A DNA stretch of 64,000 nt from Algoriphagus halophilus (GTDB lineage Bacteria; Bacteroidota; Bacteroidia; Cytophagales; Cyclobacteriaceae): NCBI RefSeq assembly GCF_900129785.1, contig NZ_FSRC01000002.1:930001-994000 (forward strand), written 5' to 3'. A model generated the notes under the pieces. The model was not told the DNA's origin. It searched no databases and was given only the letters and a program-made list of their open reading frames with translations. Within the stretch, counting starts at the first letter, position 1, and each line of letters begins with the position of its first letter. Both the position numbers and the translations under genes were made by a program. Positions 17,698 to 25,201 of the stretch are shown piece after piece.

Positions 17698-18366
17698 ATG
17701 CATAAAATAGCCAAGGCACCTCCAAAGGCTCAGGAAAAGCAATTGTTGATCGTTAAACTAGTGGTAGTAGCTTTGTATGGAGTTGGGATCATAGGCATGT
17801 CAATTCCGGAATATAGACCCCTATTCCAATCCTTGACTCCAGCACAATTGTTAATCACGTTGGGACTGGTCTTATTTTTTCATAGAGGTTGGACGGATTC
17901 ATTTCCTATCGTAGCAGCTCTTGCGTTTTGGATTGGCTTTGGATCAGAATTGATCGGGATCCATACCGGATATTTATATGGTGACTATGTGTATGGAGAT
18001 ACCTTGGGTCCCAAGTTGTGGGATGTCCCATTGGTGATTGGGGTCAACTGGTTTATTCTGGTTTACTTGACAGGGGCGGTGTTTTCAAAAAGTATTTCCA
18101 ATGATTATTATGCTGCATTGATGGGAGCGGTAGCCATGACTGCCTTTGATTATATTATGGAGCCTGTAGCCATGGCAGTGGACATGTGGTACTGGAAGTT
18201 TGATATAATTCCTATCGAAAACTATTTGGGATGGTTTGGAGTTTCTTTTTTAATTCACCTGATTTACAGGAAGGCAAATTTTGAAAAGGCTAACCCCTTG
18301 GCAGCCTTTTTGTTAATCGTAATGGTACTGTTTTTCTCGATACTCAATTTCACGTTGAAATTATAG
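17698..18366 (+). CDS. cruF: CruF-like carotenoid biosynthesis membrane protein (DUF422)
   Basis: A 222-residue polytopic membrane protein of the carotenoid biosynthesis (CruF / C50-carotenoid hydratase) family. GFGSELIGIHTGYLYGDYVYG and a downstream MTAFDYIMEPVA stretch carry the conserved Glu, His, Asp and Glu of the family. Related proteins add water across the C1',2' double bond of an acyclic carotenoid end (1'-hydratase). This fits a monocyclic pigment of the flexixanthin type known from Algoriphagus relatives, but the product is an inference. First gene of the carotenoid region, 79 nt before crtZ. Confidence 0.75.
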   Translation: MHKIAKAPPKAQEKQLLIVKLVVVALYGVGIIGMSIPEYRPLFQSLTPAQLLITLGLVLFFHRGWTDSFPIVAALAFWIGFGSELIGIHTGYLYGDYVYGDTLGPKLWDVPLVIGVNWFILVYLTGAVFSKSISNDYYAALMGAVAMTAFDYIMEPVAMAVDMWYWKFDIIPIENYLGWFGVSFLIHLIYRKANFEKANPLAAFLLIVMVLFFSILNFTLKL

Positions 18367-18400
18367 TATCTCTTACCAGGGAAAGTTATTTACCAAATTC

Positions 18401-18413
18401 ATAAAAGTTTTAT
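18401..18413. promoter_or_regulatory. Short palindrome in the cruF-crtZ gap
   Basis: ATAAAAGTTTTAT is a 6-1-6 palindrome 33 nt upstream of crtZ. It may be an operator or only AT-rich chance; there is no second copy nearby. Confidence 0.2.
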
Positions 18414-18445
18414 AACAAAACAGAAGTATTTAAGTTTTCTACTAA

Positions 18446-18892
18446 ATGATGGAAGCCATAGTTTTTACATTAGTTGGTTTTGGTCTGATGGAATTGTCTG
18501 GTTGGGCAATTCATAAGTATTTAATGCATGGGCCTTTATGGATGATTCATAAAACCCATCATCAACCAAGTAAGTATGCATTTGAACTAAATGATTTATT
18601 TTCAGTTCTATTTGGCAGCATTGCCATAGTTTTAATAATAGTGGGTTTGAAAGAATTCGATTATCGATTCTGGATGGGTGTAGGGATAAGCCTTTATGGA
18701 TTTTTATATTTTATTTTACATGATGTATTGATCCATAGAAGGGTTAAATGGTTTCAAAAACCAAAGAGTAAGTTTTTAAAAGCAATATTTAGAGCACATC
18801 AAGCACATCATCGTACAAATAAGAAAGATGATGCAGTTTCGTTTGGTTTGTTTTTGGTACCCAAGGAATATTATAAAGAGGAGGAAAAGTGA
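18446..18892 (+). CDS. crtZ: Beta-carotene 3-hydroxylase CrtZ
   Basis: 148 residues of the fatty acid hydroxylase superfamily with the CrtZ histidine boxes in order: HKYLMH, HKTHH, HDVLIH and HQAHH. These bind a di-iron centre and hydroxylate the beta-ionone ring at C3. Three to four membrane segments surround the boxes, and the length is typical. The TGA overlaps the GTG start of the regulator gene (GTGA), so crtZ and the regulator are translationally coupled. Confidence 0.92.
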   Translation: MMEAIVFTLVGFGLMELSGWAIHKYLMHGPLWMIHKTHHQPSKYAFELNDLFSVLFGSIAIVLIIVGLKEFDYRFWMGVGISLYGFLYFILHDVLIHRRVKWFQKPKSKFLKAIFRAHQAHHRTNKKDDAVSFGLFLVPKEYYKEEEK

Positions 18893-19785
18893 GCAGTTAT
18901 TCAATCAAGGACTTAGAGCAGTTATCTGGTATCAAGGCACATACCCTAAGAATTTGGGAGCAGCGCTACAATTTGTTGAACCCAAAGCGGACGGATACCA
19001 ATATTCGCTATTACGATGATGGCGATTTAAAATTGATTTTGAATGTCGCGTTACTAAACGACAATGGATTTAAAATCAGCAAAATTGCTTCCATGAGTCT
19101 TTCAGAAATGAAGGAGGAAGTAATCCGTTTGACAGATAGATCTTTGACTCATGATGATCAAGTGCATGCATTGACTATTTGCATGATCGAAATGGATGAA
19201 GATCGTTTTGATAAGGTGCTGACGACTAACATTATCAAAATTGGGTTTGAGCAGACCATGCTCAATATCATCTATCCTTTTTTATCAAAAATCGGTTTGT
19301 TGTGGCAAACAGGAGCAATTAATCCTGCCCAGGAACATTTTATTTCCAATTTGGTCCGGCAAAAATTGATTGTGGCGATAGATGGTCAAATACCAAGTAT
19401 CTCAGGGAAAAAGTTTTTGCTTTTCCTTCCTGAAGGAGAATTACATGAAATATCGATTTTGTTTGCCTCCTATTTAATCAAAAGTAAAGGTCATAAAGTA
19501 ATCTATTTGGGACAAAGTACTCCGAAAAGAGACTTAGATGCGGTTTATGATTTAGTGGAACCTGATTATATCCTAACGGTCATGACATCCTGTCCTCCAG
19601 ATGATTCTCCACAAGAGTATGTAGATTACCTGTCAACCAGATTTTCCAAATCTCAGATTTTCGTTTCCGGCTACCAGGTTGTAGGTCAGGATTTGCAATT
19701 TGGTCCAAATGTGAAGCAATTCAGCTATATCCGAGAAATTAAGGACGTGCTAGAAGAGATTGGACAAGGCATTTTAGAAAAATAG
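18889..19785 (+). CDS. CarH/LitR-type MerR family transcriptional regulator with cobalamin-binding domain
   Basis: 298 residues starting at GTG. Residues 4-75 form a MerR winged helix (YSIKDLEQLSGI, LRIWEQRY, NIRYYDDGD). The C-terminal part has the marks of CarH-type B12 photoreceptors: a W-x9-EH motif (W139...E149-H150) in the helical cap, then E184-L-H186 in GELHEIS, where His186 is the expected lower axial ligand to cobalt, and a VIYLGQSTP Rossmann segment. The usual ExHxxG ends in Ser189 instead of Gly. In CarH proteins, adenosylcobalamin promotes DNA binding in the dark and light releases it. It sits between crtZ and the sigma-crtIB operon, so repression of carotenoid genes is the natural inference. 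Confidence 0.85.
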   Translation: MSSYSIKDLEQLSGIKAHTLRIWEQRYNLLNPKRTDTNIRYYDDGDLKLILNVALLNDNGFKISKIASMSLSEMKEEVIRLTDRSLTHDDQVHALTICMIEMDEDRFDKVLTTNIIKIGFEQTMLNIIYPFLSKIGLLWQTGAINPAQEHFISNLVRQKLIVAIDGQIPSISGKKFLLFLPEGELHEISILFASYLIKSKGHKVIYLGQSTPKRDLDAVYDLVEPDYILTVMTSCPPDDSPQEYVDYLSTRFSKSQIFVSGYQVVGQDLQFGPNVKQFSYIREIKDVLEEIGQGILEK

Positions 19786-19812
19786 TTTAATGATAGAGTA
19801 AAATGGTTAAAC

Positions 19813-19840
19813 AAAGCATTTCTTCGGGAATGCTTTTTTT
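19813..19840 (+). terminator. Rho-independent terminator after the CarH-like gene
   Basis: A 10-bp stem (AAAGCATTTC with GGAATGCTTT, one wobble) closed by a TTCG tetraloop and followed by seven Ts. It separates the cruF/crtZ/regulator transcript from the sigma-crt operon. Confidence 0.85.
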
Positions 19841-19912
19841 ATGGCCAAAACCCCCCATTTGACCATTATATTCTACCGTTTATGTCATAATGTTTAACAA
19901 AAAATAAAAAAT

Positions 19913-19967
19913 ATTAAACAAAAGGTTGTTATTTTGTTTAATGAATAGTAAGTTTGATTAAACAAAA
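19913..19967. promoter_or_regulatory. Candidate operator cluster (ATTAAACAAAA repeats) around the sigma-crt promoter
   Basis: ATTAAACAAAA occurs exactly at 19913-19923 and 19957-19967, and its exact reverse complement at 19932-19942. The second and third form a perfect 11-bp inverted repeat with a 14-nt spacer that contains the -7 promoter element. A weaker half-match (TTTAACAAAA) lies at about 19893-19902. Placement just downstream of the CarH-like regulator and directly over the promoter makes it a strong candidate for that regulator's binding site. Confidence 0.6.
19926..19956 (+). promoter_or_regulatory. Bacteroidota-type promoter of the ECF sigma-crt operon
   Basis: TTG at 19926-19928, 20 nt, then TAAGTTTG at 19949-19956, which matches the TAnnTTTG -7 consensus exactly. 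The predicted start of transcription is a few bases downstream, about 15-20 nt before the ATG at 19979. The -7 element lies between the two arms of the inverted repeat. Confidence 0.55.
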
Positions 19968-19978
19968 ACTCATAAGCC

Positions 19979-20491
19979 ATGACGACTCTAGAATTTAGCT
20001 ACTCTTTGAATAATCTTTCCAGTTCATTGAAGCCTTTTGCAATGAAGTTGACTCGAGATTTGGATGATGCCAATGACTTGATGCAAGATACGATGGTCAA
20101 AGCCTTTACGAATAGAGATAAATTTACGGAAGGGACAAATTTGAAAGCATGGCTTTATACCATCATGAAAAATACGTTTATCACGAATTATCAAAAGATG
20201 GTGAGAAGAGGTACTTTTGTTGACACCACAGATAATTTACATTACATCAATTCCAGCGATATCAAAATCGAAAATGGAGTATTTGGAAATTTGGCAATGG
20301 ATGATATTTATGAGTCTATTGATAAATTAGATGATGTATTCAAAACGCCATTTTTGATGCACTACAGAGGCTTTAAATACCATGAAATTGCTGAAAAATT
20401 ACAGATTCCAATAGGAACTGTTAAGAATAGAATTCATATTGCTAGAAAGCAGTTGAAGGAAGATTTAATGGTGTACAAGCATAAAAATTGA
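19979..20491 (+). CDS. ECF-type RNA polymerase sigma factor (LitS-like by context)
   Basis: 170 residues. Region 2 is seen as DLDDANDLMQDTMVKAF and LKAWLYTIMKNTFI, region 4 as FLMHYRGFKYHEIAEKLQIPIGTVKNRIHIARKQL with a clear helix-turn-helix. No anti-sigma factor is encoded nearby. It starts the operon that continues 4 nt later with crtI. A CarH/LitR-like repressor next to an ECF sigma and crt genes parallels the light-inducible LitR-LitS carotenoid locus of Streptomyces. Which promoters this sigma reads, including possibly the cruF-crtZ one, is unknown. Confidence 0.9.
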   Translation: MTTLEFSYSLNNLSSSLKPFAMKLTRDLDDANDLMQDTMVKAFTNRDKFTEGTNLKAWLYTIMKNTFITNYQKMVRRGTFVDTTDNLHYINSSDIKIENGVFGNLAMDDIYESIDKLDDVFKTPFLMHYRGFKYHEIAEKLQIPIGTVKNRIHIARKQLKEDLMVYKHKN

Positions 20492-20495
20492 TTCT

Positions 20496-21974
20496 ATGTC
20501 TCATAAACATGCGGTAGTAATCGGTTCAGGTTTTGCTGGACTTTCGGCAGCTACGCATTTAGCAGTAAATAATTATCAGGTTACAATACTAGAGAAAAAT
20601 GATTCCCCCGGTGGAAGAGCTAGAAAGTTCGAACACCAGGGGTTTGTTTTTGATATGGGGCCAAGCTGGTATTGGATGCCTGATGTATTTGAAAAGTATT
20701 TCGGTGATTTTGGAAAAAGTCCATCGGATTATTATGACCTCATTCGACTCGACCCTTCCTATGCAGTGATTTATGGTGAACAGGATGTGCTGGACATTCC
20801 AGCAAATCTAGATTCATTTAAAGAAATGCTTGAAAAAATTGAACCTGGAGCAGCTGTTCAATTGGATAAATTTTTGGAGCAGGCTGCTTACAAGTATCAG
20901 GTAGGCATCCATGATTTAGTAACTAAGCCAAGTCGGTCTATATTTGAATTTACTTCTCCCTCCTTGCTTAAGGATATGCTCAGAATGGATATTTTCCAAT
21001 CCATGTCCAAGCATGTTCGTAAATTCTTCAAATCTGACAAGATTATTCGCTTGATGGAATTTCCAGTCTTGTTTCTAGGTGAAACTGCCGAAAATATACC
21101 GGCTTTATACAGTTTGATGAATTATGCAGATATCGCTTTAGGTACTTGGTACCCCAAAAAAGGCATGCATGAAATAATCAAAGGAATGGTCAGTCTGGCT
21201 GAAGAAAAGGGGGTTAAAATCTGTTACGGTTCTGAAGTGGAGGAAATTGAGATTGAAGATGGAATAGCAAAGCGGATCCGATTGATATCTGGAGAGAAAA
21301 TTTCTGCAGATGTGGTTGTTGCAGGGGCAGACTATCATCATGTGGATAAGCATTTAGTTAATCCGAAATACAGCAACTATTCAGAAGAGTATTGGGATAA
21401 GCGTGTGATGGCTCCTTCTAGTTTGTTGTTTTATTTGGGTATTGATAAGCGTTTGGAAAACCTTCGTCATCATAATTTATTTTTTGATGAACCGCTTGGT
21501 CCTCATGCCGATGCCATTTATACGCATCCAAGATGGCCAGAAAAACCGCTTTTTTATGCTTCAGTACCGTCTATTACTGATAGGACAGTGGCACCAGAAG
21601 GAATGGAAAATATGTTTTTATTGATTCCATTAGCTCCCGATTTAGATGACTCTGAAGAAATCAGAGAAAAATATTACAATATCATCATGGACAGGTTAGA
21701 AAGGATTTCTGGACAGGAAATTAGATCTCATGTGATTTTCAAAAGGTCCTATGCCCATCGTGATTTCAAAAATGATTACCATGCCTTCAAGGGCAATGCC
21801 TATGGTTTGGCCAATACGCTCACTCAAACTGCCATTTTAAAGCCCTCGCTTAAAAACAAAAAAGTTTCAAACTTGTATTATACGGGGCAGCTAACTGTGC
21901 CAGGTCCTGGAGTTCCTCCTTCCTTAATTTCGGGCAAAGTCGTTGCAAATGAGGTGATCAAAGAAAATAATTAA
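20496..21974 (+). CDS. crtI: Phytoene desaturase CrtI
   Basis: 492 residues, normal for CrtI. The N-terminal FAD-binding Rossmann motif reads VVIGSGFAGLSAATHLA with the acidic residue in ILEKNDSPGGRA. The C-terminal signature LYYTGQLTVPGPGVPPSLISGKVVA is the bacterial-type phytoene desaturase motif. It introduces double bonds into phytoene to give lycopene. Only this desaturase of the family is in the window; a CrtD-type 3',4'-desaturase is not seen. 4 nt after the sigma gene. Confidence 0.95.
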   Translation: MSHKHAVVIGSGFAGLSAATHLAVNNYQVTILEKNDSPGGRARKFEHQGFVFDMGPSWYWMPDVFEKYFGDFGKSPSDYYDLIRLDPSYAVIYGEQDVLDIPANLDSFKEMLEKIEPGAAVQLDKFLEQAAYKYQVGIHDLVTKPSRSIFEFTSPSLLKDMLRMDIFQSMSKHVRKFFKSDKIIRLMEFPVLFLGETAENIPALYSLMNYADIALGTWYPKKGMHEIIKGMVSLAEEKGVKICYGSEVEEIEIEDGIAKRIRLISGEKISADVVVAGADYHHVDKHLVNPKYSNYSEEYWDKRVMAPSSLLFYLGIDKRLENLRHHNLFFDEPLGPHADAIYTHPRWPEKPLFYASVPSITDRTVAPEGMENMFLLIPLAPDLDDSEEIREKYYNIIMDRLERISGQEIRSHVIFKRSYAHRDFKNDYHAFKGNAYGLANTLTQTAILKPSLKNKKVSNLYYTGQLTVPGPGVPPSLISGKVVANEVIKENN

Positions 21975-21996
21975 TGAATTATTGATATATTAATAT

Positions 21997-22842
21997 ATGA
22001 TGAACCCAAGAGATCTATTCGATCAGACAACTTTTGAGTGTAGCAAGCTAATCACGCAACGATATAGCACCAGTTTCACGTTGGGTATCAAAACTTTGGA
22101 TCAAAAATTCCATTTGCCAGTTTATGCGATTTATGGATTTGTCCGATATGCGGATGAAATTGTGGATACATTTCATGATCAAGATAAGGAGAAATTGTTG
22201 GCAAGGTTTAAGAAAGATACCTATGAAGCGATAGAAACAGGGATTTCATTAAATCCTGTGCTTCACGCTTTTCAATTGGTTGTCAATAAATATCATATTG
22301 ATCAAGAATTAATAGAAGCCTTTCTCCATAGCATGGAAATGGATTTGGATTTTAAGACGTATGATGATTCCAAGTACAATGAATATATCTATGGTTCAGC
22401 CGAGGTAGTAGGACTCATGTGTTTGAAGGTCTTTTGTGAAGGGGATGAGGCTGAATATGAAAAGTTGAAAGTTCCTGCTTGTAAACTAGGAGCTGCTTTC
22501 CAGAAAGTAAATTTCCTGAGAGATATTAAAAGTGATTATGAAGAGCGAGGAAGAGTATACTTCCCCGGAGTTGAGTTCACTCATTTTGATAAAATTGTTA
22601 AAAAACAAATTGAAGAAGACATCCAGCAGGATTTTGATGATTCACTGATTGGAATTGAACAACTACCAATTGGTGCAAAGCTAGGCGTGAAAGTAGCCTA
22701 TCTCTATTATCAAAAGCTGTTTGATAAGATCAAAGGGTTGCCAGCTGAAACCATCACCCAGACCAGAATAAGGATTCCGAATTCCAAAAAACTCTCCTTG
22801 TTAATCGGTACTTATTTTGTGAATAAGTTAGGTATTACTTGA
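21997..22842 (+). CDS. crtB: Phytoene synthase CrtB
   Basis: 281 residues of the squalene/phytoene synthase family. Asp-rich motifs are DEIVD in GFVRYADEIVDTF and the second, NFLRDIKSDYEERGRVYFP, where Mg-diphosphate binds. It condenses two geranylgeranyl diphosphates into phytoene. The two adjacent ATGs at 21997 and 22000 cannot be separated. No crtE (GGPP synthase) accompanies it, so the precursor must come from elsewhere in the genome. Confidence 0.95.
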   Translation: MMNPRDLFDQTTFECSKLITQRYSTSFTLGIKTLDQKFHLPVYAIYGFVRYADEIVDTFHDQDKEKLLARFKKDTYEAIETGISLNPVLHAFQLVVNKYHIDQELIEAFLHSMEMDLDFKTYDDSKYNEYIYGSAEVVGLMCLKVFCEGDEAEYEKLKVPACKLGAAFQKVNFLRDIKSDYEERGRVYFPGVEFTHFDKIVKKQIEEDIQQDFDDSLIGIEQLPIGAKLGVKVAYLYYQKLFDKIKGLPAETITQTRIRIPNSKKLSLLIGTYFVNKLGIT

Positions 22843-22843
22843 T

Positions 22844-23551
22844 ATGGAAAAGTATTTATACTTGGGTGTTAATCTCTTTACCATTTCCTTTCCTTTGGTA
22901 AGGTCATTTGAGCAAAAGATTCAATATTTCAAAAATTGGAAATTCTTGTTTCCTGCGATCTTCCTTACGGGTACTTTCTTTTTGATTTGGGATCATTGGT
23001 TTACCAAATTGGGTGTTTGGGAGTTTAACCCAACCTATATTTTGGGGATTTACTTTTTTGATTTACCATTGGAAGAATGGCTGTTTTTTTTGACAGTACC
23101 ATTTGCCTGTGTGTTTATTTATGAAGTATTGAATTATTTTTTTCCTGCAGACCCTTTGAAGGATTTTGGGAAGCCTTTTGTCTATATAATGGTTCCATTT
23201 CTTATTGGTTTGGGATTCATGCATTTGGATAAGTTATATACATCCATTAATTTCTTCATCGGAGCGGGCGCATTAATTGCTCATTTTCTGGTATTTAATG
23301 ATAAATATTTGGGTAAATTCTTATTTACCTACTTAGTACATCTTATTCCTCTATTCCTATGCAATGGCATATTGACTGGAGGACTTACTGAGGAACCTGT
23401 AGTAATTTATAATAATGCAGAAAATCTAGGGATTAGAATATGGACGGTACCTGTAGAAGATACCATCTATTCGATGACCTTATTATTGATGAATATCTCT
23501 TTTTATGAAAGATTTAGGAATCAACAAACATTTCAATCTATTGAAAGTTAA
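22844..23551 (+). CDS. Fused CrtYc-CrtYd type lycopene beta-cyclase
   Basis: A 235-residue polytopic membrane protein with two related halves. The first carries DLPLEEWLFFLTVPF, the second TVPVEDTIYSMTLLLM; these P-x-E-(E/D) motifs are the signatures of the CrtYc and CrtYd subunits of heterodimeric cyclases. A fusion of this kind is known from Algoriphagus. It forms beta-ionone rings on lycopene, possibly only one if a CruF-type hydratase takes the other end. Starts 1 nt after the crtB stop. Confidence 0.9.
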   Translation: MEKYLYLGVNLFTISFPLVRSFEQKIQYFKNWKFLFPAIFLTGTFFLIWDHWFTKLGVWEFNPTYILGIYFFDLPLEEWLFFLTVPFACVFIYEVLNYFFPADPLKDFGKPFVYIMVPFLIGLGFMHLDKLYTSINFFIGAGALIAHFLVFNDKYLGKFLFTYLVHLIPLFLCNGILTGGLTEEPVVIYNNAENLGIRIWTVPVEDTIYSMTLLLMNISFYERFRNQQTFQSIES

Positions 23552-23557
23552 TAGGCT

Positions 23558-24403
23558 ATGATGCAACTTGAAGTACATATAGATGATCATTCGGGCTTTT
23601 GCTTTGGGGTGGTTTATGCTATTGAAATGGCAGAAGAAATCCTGGATGAACAAGGATATTTATATTGCTTAGGGGATATCGTGCATAATGATGAGGAGGT
23701 AAACCGTCTGACTAAGAAAGGGTTGAAGATCATTAATCATGATGATCTGAAGGAATTGAGAGACCAGAAAGTGTTGATCAGGGCTCATGGAGAACCACCA
23801 TCTACTTATCAATTGGCAATCAATAATAATCTGACTCTTATCGATGCTAGTTGTCCAGTGGTTTTGAAACTTCAGAATAGGATCAAAAATTCATTCGATA
23901 AGGATGAGACGATTTATATTTATGGAAAGCATGGGCATGCAGAAGTGATTGGGCTCTTGGGACAGACCAGTAATAAGGCGGTAGTTTTTCAGGATATCTC
24001 GGAATTAGATTTAGCAACTCTTCCTAAAAATATTACGCTATACAGCCAGACTACCAAAAGCACGGATAAATTTTACGAGATCAATGAGATACTAAAGCAG
24101 AATGGGATTTCTGTAAATACGAATGATACCATTTGTAGACAAGTATCAAATCGAGATAAGGAGTTGAGAGCTTTTGCAGATCGCTTTGATAAGATCATTT
24201 TTGTGAGTGGCACTAAATCCTCCAATGGCAAAGTGCTGTACAATGTCTGCAAAGAAAAAAATCCAAATACATTTTTTGTTTCCAATGCCGACCAGATTAA
24301 ACCTGATTGGTTTAACCCCAATGAAACGGTTGGTATTTGTGGAGCGACTTCTACTCCGATGTGGTTAATGGAACAAGTTCGAGAGAAAATCTTGACTTTC
24401 TGA
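23558..24403 (+). CDS. ispH: 4-hydroxy-3-methylbut-2-enyl diphosphate reductase IspH (LytB)
   Basis: 281 residues. Three cluster-binding cysteines are visible: GFCFGV near residue 15, DASCPVV near residue 97, and NDTICRQVSNR near 190. ICGATSTPMWLMEQV ends the protein with the usual substrate-site segment. It performs the last step of the MEP pathway, giving IPP and DMAPP. Placement inside the carotenoid operon should couple precursor supply to pigment production; whether it is the only ispH of the genome cannot be seen. Confidence 0.93.
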   Translation: MMQLEVHIDDHSGFCFGVVYAIEMAEEILDEQGYLYCLGDIVHNDEEVNRLTKKGLKIINHDDLKELRDQKVLIRAHGEPPSTYQLAINNNLTLIDASCPVVLKLQNRIKNSFDKDETIYIYGKHGHAEVIGLLGQTSNKAVVFQDISELDLATLPKNITLYSQTTKSTDKFYEINEILKQNGISVNTNDTICRQVSNRDKELRAFADRFDKIIFVSGTKSSNGKVLYNVCKEKNPNTFFVSNADQIKPDWFNPNETVGICGATSTPMWLMEQVREKILTF

Positions 24404-24426
24404 TTTAACTCAACTTGCTTGCAGGT

Positions 24427-25140
24427 ATGATTGCAGGAAATCAAATTTTAGGAAACAAACATATAGACCCTACTGGGGTGTTGGTGGCTATCTTGATTAT
24501 AGCTTGCTGGAGTACATCAATGGTCTTTTTACTTCAGTGGAACATTAATTGGTCTAATCCTCTTACCTATCTTTTTGTATTGATCCAAATGCACTTGTAT
24601 ACAGGGTTGTTTATTACTGCACATGACGCCATGCATGGATTGGTTTCATCCAATAAAATTGTAAACAATGTAATAGGCGTATTTGCAGCCCTTCTTTTTT
24701 CGTACAATTTCTATTGGAAATTGTTTCCCAAACATCATGAACATCATCGGTTTGTGGCCACAGATCAAGATCCGGATTACCATCATTCTGATAATTTCTT
24801 TGTTTGGTATTTTAGCTTCATCAAACAGTATCTCAGCGTTTGGCAAATTCTCCTAATGGCTATCACCTTCAATATTTTAAAGCTATTTCTTCCTGTGGAT
24901 AACTTGATAATATTCTGGATGCTTCCAGCTGTGTTATCCACATTTCAACTATTTTACTTCGGAACTTACCTTCCTCATCGTGGGGAAAGTGATAATAAAC
25001 ACCATTCCAACACACAGTCCAAAAATCACCTATGGGCTTTTATTTCATGCTATTTCTTTGGCTATCACTACGAGCATCATGATTCTCCAGGCACACCTTG
25101 GTGGAGGTTGTGGAGAAAAAAAGAAGAAATGGTAAAATAA
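24427..25140 (+). CDS. crtW: Beta-carotene 4-ketolase CrtW
   Basis: 237 residues from the ATG at 24427; an in-frame TTG at 24415 would add four. It is a fatty-acid-desaturase-fold membrane di-iron enzyme with His boxes HDAMH, HHEHH and YHYEHH, and the HDSPGTPWWRLW ending typical of CrtW ketolases. It adds a keto group at C4 of beta-rings. Together with crtZ it would give a 3-hydroxy-4-keto ring. Last clear gene of the carotenoid operon, 12 to 24 nt after ispH. Confidence 0.9.
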   Translation: MIAGNQILGNKHIDPTGVLVAILIIACWSTSMVFLLQWNINWSNPLTYLFVLIQMHLYTGLFITAHDAMHGLVSSNKIVNNVIGVFAALLFSYNFYWKLFPKHHEHHRFVATDQDPDYHHSDNFFVWYFSFIKQYLSVWQILLMAITFNILKLFLPVDNLIIFWMLPAVLSTFQLFYFGTYLPHRGESDNKHHSNTQSKNHLWAFISCYFFGYHYEHHDSPGTPWWRLWRKKEEMVK

Positions 25141-25201
25141 AACCGCATTTAACTAAACTTTTTCTTCCTAAAACTATTTTGTTTTAGAACTACCCATCGC
25201 A

